NCBI GenBank assembly: GCA_964455525.1 | Contig: CAYVWR010000009.1 | Coordinates: 128,489-192,488 of the forward strand | Length of the DNA: 64,000 nt | Direction of reading: 5' to 3' | DNA from: JAFDZV01 sp964455525 | Lineage (GTDB): Bacteria > Bacteroidota > Ignavibacteria > OLB7 | In this document: piece by piece, positions 60,401 to 64,000 of the stretch | How positions within the stretch are numbered: position 1 is the first letter of the stretch | How the letters are laid out: every line of letters starts with the position of its first letter | The notes under the pieces: model-generated | Told to the model about the DNA's origin: nothing | Database searches by the model: none | Seen by the model: only the letters and a program-made list of their open reading frames with translations | Program-made: the position numbers and the translations under genes

Positions 60401-62262
60401 TTATAGCCTGCTCCTCCCCCCATAATCTCCGGCTTGGGAAAGTAGTCGGGCGGTAGTGGAACTATAGGAGGAGCGGCCGTATGGAAATCCGAGTAGGGAG
60501 CACGAATCTCCATATTGTTATGATCCAGGGCACTTGCACCAACTACGATCATCCGGCGGTGATCGGCAACCATATGATCATTTATTATATCCTGATCATT
60601 ATTGGCGGCTGCCTGGAAGAAAAATCCTCCTCTGCGGTTCCGCCCCCACCAGGCGATACTATTCAGCACTGCGGCCATGCTCTGTCTGTCAGCCACCAGT
60701 GCCGCAGGGCCCCCGAATGTACCGCTGAAGCTGTTGAGACCGGCTCCTGGACCTGGATTGGTACCAGTTCCGAATACATCCGGGAAAAACTGTAAGGGGT
60801 GATAGAGACCTCCTGCTGCTGAACGTACCCATCCTGGGTCGAGCCCTGTCAGCCATTCCCAAGCCCGAAAATGGTGATAGTTGGTCATGGGATTATTAGC
60901 AATTGAATCGATCGCAGCAATGATACGGGCATTGGGAATCGCACCAACCACTCCCATTACGACAGCCCCGGGAGGCACAGCAGGTTCGTTCAGATTGGTC
61001 AGCGCGGTAGCTACACCCGAACAATGAATACCATGACTCCCTTCGGGGACATGGTTATTGGGAACCATCTGGATCAGAGGCGCGGTGGCGGGGGGAGCCA
61101 CAGGGGCAGGATCACGATGCCGGAAATTGAAAAACCGGTACACCTTCTCCATACCTGCCCCCGGAATCGGTGCTCCTTTTACATTTCCCTGAAAATTCGG
61201 ATGTATGGCCCTGATGCCGCCCCCCGGAGCGGGCTCCGATGGTAGGCCATCATCCATGATAGAGATAATGACATCGGACCGGCCATAGGTGATATCATCG
61301 TTATCGGTTATCGCGACCCCGAGCACATCACGGCTGTAGATTCTGAGGCGTTCCCATGCTTGGTACAGCTTGGCTACTCCTAGATGATACTGCAATGGGC
61401 GAAGAAAGCTCACAGGATAAATCTGGCTGCGCCTGATAGTCGAGGTAGCACCGGGTGATGCAGTGAGCGCTATACCTGACTCAACCAGCATATTGCATGC
61501 TTCAAGCATATCAAACGCATCACCATCCCCTTTCATGCCCACTATATAATGTCCCGGAAGACCTCCAACGGGATGAATGCGCTTCACCTCCAGGCGATCC
61601 AAGGTCTGGAGGATCGTTGATTCATCCACATCAGGGTTGAATTCAACCGTTGCATGCTCGTTCAGCAGCATCATGCTGTTATCGCCGACGTGGAGGACAG
61701 GGCGTATCCGGTGTGCCCCCCTGCCCCGTTTCAATTCACTGCGGAGCCTGCGCAAATCATCACGGGATACGGTATCCCCGATCTGGAGCAGCATCACACC
61801 ATGCCGTTGTTCCAGCTCCCGATCGACAGCTACACGTCTGGCCTTGACGTTCCGGTCGGCAATCGCCAGAATCTGTTGCGGATCGGCATCCGGTGCGGCA
61901 TCCACGGCGATTAAAAAATCCTTGGGAAAGAATCTCCGCCGATTTCCATCGTAGAGATACAGATCATCCTCATGTCCCAGGATAAACACTTCAGTAGTTG
62001 ATTCGCCCGAGACCGGTACCCGCCGTGTTTCGCTACGGTACCCAGGGGCACTTACAGTAACATTCACCTGTCCCTGCACCACCCCGTGCACCCGGTGAAC
62101 ACCAGGCTGCACTGCATACTCGGTGGCTATCTCCGGTTGTCGTGATCGCTTTCTTCCGGCATTATTCTTCTCCAGTTGCTGAACCTCGATGGAGCAATGC
62201 TCGATCGACTGGTTTTCCCTGTCCAGCACGACAAGAAATAGGTCATTGGGCCTATGTCGCAT
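54451..62262 (-). CDS. Giant S8 (subtilisin-like) protease with C-terminal pyroglutamyl-peptidase-like domain
   Basis: 2603 aa. Residues 1-100 form a beta-sandwich (carboxypeptidase-regulatory-like, VNVTVSAPGYRSE), and 100-285 a prodomain-like part. The S8 protease spans about 285-810, with Asp337 in IISIMDDGLP, His410 in GSHGIHCSGVA, oxyanion Asn554 in FFFQAAANND and Ser780 in GGTSSAAPLVAG; the set is complete. A beta insertion (about 683-770) lies before the Ser motif. The next 1500 residues are beta-rich modules, one CARDB-like (PDLWIRNTA ... IYARVHNRGNALES). From 2339 to the end it has the fold of pyroglutamyl peptidase I: ILISGFDPFELDDPLASNPS, Glu2431 in DIERF, His2572 in GHLHIPG, but TYLSNEIFY where the catalytic Cys is expected (Ser2542). 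No signal peptide. Start: ATG at 62262 after AAAGG. Confidence 0.85.
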   Translation of the reverse strand: MRHRPNDLFLVVLDRENQSIEHCSIEVQQLEKNNAGRKRSRQPEIATEYAVQPGVHRVHGVVQGQVNVTVSAPGYRSETRRVPVSGESTTEVFILGHEDDLYLYDGNRRRFFPKDFLIAVDAAPDADPQQILAIADRNVKARRVAVDRELEQRHGVMLLQIGDTVSRDDLRRLRSELKRGRGAHRIRPVLHVGDNSMMLLNEHATVEFNPDVDESTILQTLDRLEVKRIHPVGGLPGHYIVGMKGDGDAFDMLEACNMLVESGIALTASPGATSTIRRSQIYPVSFLRPLQYHLGVAKLYQAWERLRIYSRDVLGVAITDNDDITYGRSDVIISIMDDGLPSEPAPGGGIRAIHPNFQGNVKGAPIPGAGMEKVYRFFNFRHRDPAPVAPPATAPLIQMVPNNHVPEGSHGIHCSGVATALTNLNEPAVPPGAVVMGVVGAIPNARIIAAIDSIANNPMTNYHHFRAWEWLTGLDPGWVRSAAGGLYHPLQFFPDVFGTGTNPGPGAGLNSFSGTFGGPAALVADRQSMAAVLNSIAWWGRNRRGGFFFQAAANNDQDIINDHMVADHRRMIVVGASALDHNNMEIRAPYSDFHTAAPPIVPLPPDYFPKPEIMGGGAGYNIGLEFSAPSHTHYQAVAGGGITTFHDPPRNRGVFSTGLTGPGNDSDVPGSAAPGGLPQIMTLQAPVAAPAAVGGPFDTITVDMPVGAPIAAIGDFLLIGDPAGGNITEAAQVQNVAPNPAAVPPNAVITLTESMRNAHPLPCNVHFGPAQYTDAFGGTSSAAPLVAGIAGLVISARPTLTNVEVREIMRQTAAPIDLKQGYRGVWRGTEPANVNPPNTPANPLLDLVNPNGLFVLRAPNSTLAAPTAAGATTITVPAADLALFRVRQAILIGAETRNNMAAGPSVPPGTPVDINVDSIDGFVIGHSVRVGASYSTFLSGVFVASTDVHVGNTRGFRANDQVMIGGVPYNVLAIVNSQLMTLNAAPPAPVAYPINPPIEVTLRRSELCTITNIFPAAPGVSARIQVNALLHAHPVGDIIEVEGSETTVVKGFGPGPQDLIVEPLVFNHPIAAGAISVRGGLMPFYSPALGFGRVDADAAVQAALGYDHEARDLMIRNHLNDNGHDVFVVAPATPVNSPDLWIRNTAPAADPNPNPAGYPAPASSALAGPHQNPSFGADRWIYARVHNRGNALESLDAAVRFYICLKNQGAPAPTIDDFSQTVLTIVDGAGQPIASDNWRLTINSTDEGTEYLGESYVYASVGLLRGIAPGATYIANFQWPVAITPPPTAAAVPAIPLADRMRVYLLAEITPHDGIVHDPVRGALNDSLIIGENNNFTYKEISFAEIEVLDVAGAQLPRVFNVPHAGVAAPYRFDVHINDQFGYFVTENIRIEVTIRPAGGGAPITQSYRHDAVAGWVFDPPFPAPPPAPWLVLNPPQLNSTIAAVPPPAPVAAAGVQAEVFFTGSLTIGNAADQISIRVLIDSESGAQLTDNSIAAAIRPTPVEYSDDEIRGIPGLGLFAFADMAALPVQNSARTFGPTSETTFRLTSGFEPVSDVPVYAPVSGMLLVQRVSDGAGGYLGGVVNVVIKPSERTFSEVPSLEYVVLRGVRFDSFFAINTTTSEIEVRGSEGASELVSMIYQHQNARLQAFRANATLVAEHPELEPDDTINVEMFGWLPNVDPETRLDEYFNGRHRTIQLAYVPAGMHIGHFAAAADVGVEFIAEGGVFIPRLEDMREPEHVIDFTQAPYDTLTGLAAKHAREQVLSFIDPAAYYGSHTAYGVRKRNGTGSEPLQGIAVYDDIVARFATRNTLYLDVRNENNYSLTYYGNYNPEGVQLRVGASSVALSETQYGTLGWPLRIMERSSAQIAEGDAGRIYVALPTMENKRPLVHASAGALLSVQSSRTAMEEEIYIEGVDWSRELALRVHQIDDGIGDMLDVASLIRLHYGRRVDTGHVWEPNSTAPKYEYYTDNLFGPIGTEDHWEVPADTTRWVNLRDRLFVDGTVSAPVLDFESVVERGVAFQEGQVVLFNAALDIRTDDSRSFSALSAFGSASGGFSVQPNFAEAAAMLSRMRVLSQEVKDTPSGGGEVTVALIRLVPEQKPLSANAFMMLGVSQPQYELLKDAAGTLSPYHHRNLVLEKDNGPGAGGAFTDADILYHRYTVKVRGLNASGISTDAAPSQAIKVYSMDGLTFVSAAFEMPELVPPIYIPDHEEARSLGTPGPWERIKADPTIRTDFEQFDAAVKALTEPRPSAKSDLQNLIRTYGKRILDHARATSKTIRDDRPLYWARLRMAVALKEHWYCLANKVDCDALAAELEDISRGRGLPEHSGVDFSSAGTKKKILISGFDPFELDDPLASNPSGAVALALHGETLTSPDGVQGYVQSVLFPVRYRDFDAGVIEKFFTKYLYDDEVDMIVTLSKNGASSYYDIERFASRYRNPNLLDNDDQHGASPIGVGTGWNEFYETNLPVKKMMSAVDLVLPPVQTVFYDQSFQSSGGAGGVQEKKHPSEPTGPNLKENAPGVLLSLIEGRAMRGSGGTYLSNEIFYRVARLRDQPPAGASGPSGVRTGHLHIPGVAEAGTIIDDIVTATMDLLARGLDGLVP

Positions 62263-62569
62263 AAGGCTGCCTTTAGGAAATCTTAGTTGTGTGGTTGTGA
62301 TGGTTGATACACATCCGAGCCTATCAGGCTCTTGTGCCTGAAACACTGTAACCGGCGATAGATCTGCGTATGTGAGTCTTCTTATGGAAGACTCGCAGCA
62401 TCCTCTATCGCTGATAATAGACTGCCACAGGAATTTTATTACCCGGCTTACTCCCGGCAATATTCCATCTTAGAAGGTGTCTTATAAGACACTCTCTAAG
62501 CAATCATATGACGCTCATCTATCTGCGGATTATCTCCATGCATCGGTGGCAGCATGCAAGCAACTGAAC

Positions 62570-63427
62570 TTATCGTCTCGTTGAGACTACCTGTCTGAAA
62601 TTATTCACCATGGACTCTATCTGCCCGCTTGCCCACAGCTCATTCATGATATCTAATACTCCCTCTGCAAGTATCGGTGGCGCAGTCACACGCCACCATC
62701 CTGTGCCATCATAAGCCGTAAGAACATCCTTATCTTCGACGTCATGGCGACCGAGGATATTCATGATCACCGAGGTATCGGCATTGATCTTTGGTATAAA
62801 ACGGAAGGTATTATCAAATGCTGAGAAATTGAACTTATCGGCGCTAACAACGCACCCGGCGAAATCAACCATGCCACTTGTACGAAGGGCATCCAGTTCA
62901 TCGGACACGGTTCCAACGATCTGAGATGAATCGGCCTTCCGATAGAAGTGAACGCCATTATCTGCGAAAATCAGTCGCCGACGCTCCAGCATAAACATAT
63001 TCTCCCAAGTAAGAGATTTTGTCACATAGTCCTTTATCTCTACCAGATCAAGCTTTCGTATCAGTTTCTGAAATCCTTCATCCTGACCTGCATAATGCAA
63101 TACGCAGATAACGTCCCGATGTGGCGTATAGGGGCGCGGTCGCAGATCGTAGTAGTATGGTTGATCCGGTCGTGCCAGCATCACTAGCAATTGCAGATCC
63201 TGCCATGCGGATACGGCTCTACTCTGTTCGAGATATCCGGCGCAACGCACTCTTACCGTAAGTTCTGCACTGGGGAAACACGTCGCAGTAAACGCGCCCA
63301 GATCAGCAGAATACCGGGCTTTGACCGAGTCCCTTCCCTGAATGATGGATACGTCGGCCTCGGCGAGAGGCAGCTCATCCGAATCTCTCACATAAATCCT
63401 TACGGATATCTCCTGAGTATTGCTCAT
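62570..63427 (-). CDS. Stand-alone homologue of the giant protease's N-terminal/prodomain region
   Basis: 285 aa from the ATG at 63427; a longer frame to 63583 would add a hydrophobic stretch (PFLILPIFIICTDLSAAG) and cannot be excluded. Residues 5-95 are a beta-sandwich (SVRIYVRDSDELPLAEADVS, ELTVRVRCAGYLEQSRAV), followed by PYYYDLRPRPYTPHRDVICV and a region RRRLIFADNGVHFYRKADSS ... NTFRFIPKINADTSVIMNIL ... VLTAYDGTGWWRVTA ... VLDIMNELWASGQIESMVNN. The order matches the first 270 residues of the protease at 54451 (VNVTVSAPGYRSETRRV, YLYDGNRRRFFPKDFLIAVD, ATVEFNPDVDESTILQTLDR, YIVGMKGDGDAFDMLEACNM). No protease domain follows. It may chaperone or inhibit the protease (inference). It lies 307 bases upstream of the protease on the same strand. 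Confidence 0.65.
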   Translation of the reverse strand: MSNTQEISVRIYVRDSDELPLAEADVSIIQGRDSVKARYSADLGAFTATCFPSAELTVRVRCAGYLEQSRAVSAWQDLQLLVMLARPDQPYYYDLRPRPYTPHRDVICVLHYAGQDEGFQKLIRKLDLVEIKDYVTKSLTWENMFMLERRRLIFADNGVHFYRKADSSQIVGTVSDELDALRTSGMVDFAGCVVSADKFNFSAFDNTFRFIPKINADTSVIMNILGRHDVEDKDVLTAYDGTGWWRVTAPPILAEGVLDIMNELWASGQIESMVNNFRQVVSTRR

Positions 63428-63629
63428 TGGGAATGTATTTATGGTGGTACTGGTCACACGGAAATCCGTCGGGTACTTTGTCGGCAGATATCGAGCCACA
63501 CCAGCGGCTGAGAGATCCGTACAGATGATGAATATGGGGAGGATGAGGAACGGACCTATCATAGTTATCATACTGGTAGCCATTACCTGATGGGAAACGG
63601 ATGAGTTATGTTCGTGGTATCAAGCGTTT

Positions 63630-64000
63630 TCAAGATCTACCCCCAATTATAAAGCAGCTAATGCTTCTCCTCCCTTCTATCAGCCGTATTCCCCATTGCT
63701 GCCAATCATCGGATGATGTCACGCGTATGGCTTGCACCATGTGCGTGATATCAAATCCATCATATAACCGTGCCGTGTAACGCTCGCCCGGTGACCGGTA
63801 TTTACGGCTGATTATCATCCCCCCCCGCTCTAGGTCACGAGCCGTGCTATCACACACCTGCGCTCTGAACATACCCGGACTAATGGTCAAATTCATACTA
63901 AACTTTTCGTCACAGACATCATCCAGATATATGTTCATCGTATCCTTACGCCGGTATGCAGAGATCGTGAACCGGCCGTCACGGCTTGCCAGATGATCCG
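63630..64000 (-). CDS. Hypothetical protein, C-terminal part (5' end off the window)
   Basis: The minus-strand frame is open from the right edge through 123 codons to the stop at 63630. It reads DGRFTISAYRRKDTMNIYLD, then EKFSMNLTISPGMFRAQVCD, RYTARLYDGFDITHMVQAIR and WGIRLIEGRRSISCFIIGG. The piece is beta-rich with no motif I recognise. Because the frame continues past the edge, the internal ATG at 63938 is probably not the start. It precedes the prodomain-like gene by about 200 bases on the same strand and so probably belongs to the giant-gene block. Confidence 0.55.
   Translation of the reverse strand, partial: DHLASRDGRFTISAYRRKDTMNIYLDDVCDEKFSMNLTISPGMFRAQVCDSTARDLERGGMIISRKYRSPGERYTARLYDGFDITHMVQAIRVTSSDDWQQWGIRLIEGRRSISCFIIGGRS

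Noticed and set aside
1..64000. CRISPR array, insertion sequence or integrase gene
   Set aside because: No regularly spaced short direct repeats, no transposase or integrase motif and no matching terminal inverted repeats were seen in the window.

Overview
The window looks like a chromosomal segment of a moderately high-GC bacterium of the Bacteroidota/Chlorobiota (FCB) assemblage. Four secreted or envelope proteins end in type IX secretion (T9SS)-like C-terminal sorting domains, Shine-Dalgarno sites are present at many but not all genes, and several genes (ECF sigma factors, DGPF/YCII proteins, GH44 enzyme, choice-of-anchor D protein) suit such lineages. A Kapabacteria/Ignavibacteria-like host is a reasonable guess, not a proof.

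1-12 kb: the end of a molybdopterin synthase pair (moaD, moaE truncated by the left edge), a large secreted choice-of-anchor D protein, an ECF sigma factor downstream of a thioredoxin-reductase-like flavoprotein, a decayed area with pieces of T9SS-type genes, a secreted DJ-1/PfpI protein, a TPR-LuxR regulator, and an ECF sigma factor translationally coupled to a membrane protein with a T9SS-like tail.

12-29 kb: mostly small and envelope genes. These include a zinc-ribbon protein, a DUF3574 lipoprotein with a DUF1648 membrane protein, a secreted GH44 glycosidase, an RRM RNA-binding protein with a textbook terminator, small Cys-rich secreted proteins, two lipoproteins with a PBCV-adaptor-like tail flanking a degenerate nuclease-like protein, a pentapeptide-repeat protein behind an AraC relic, a FUSC-type transporter, a second TPR-LuxR regulator, and two exported proteins of unknown role.

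29-33 kb: a coherent ECF42-type regulon with tandem YCII, YCII, VOC, DoxX and YCII proteins and the sigma factor itself, all on the minus strand. Two promoters share the same bipartite element (TGTCGA-N17-CGAC). 33-36.5 kb: a broken SagB-type oxidoreductase, a protein with seven SANT/Myb-like repeats, and a 5' half of a tRNA-Arg gene, which suggests a recombination boundary.

36.5-64 kb: one minus-strand block of giant genes. From upstream to downstream they are a protein cut by the right edge, a small protein resembling a protease prodomain, a 2603-aa subtilisin-like protease ending in a pyroglutamyl-peptidase-like domain whose catalytic Cys is Ser, a 2814-aa protein and a 3043-aa protein. 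The last two share an alternating, Cys-marked helical repeat of about 120 residues that I do not recognise. None of these has an obvious signal peptide or T9SS tail. This block is the best candidate here for an undescribed system.
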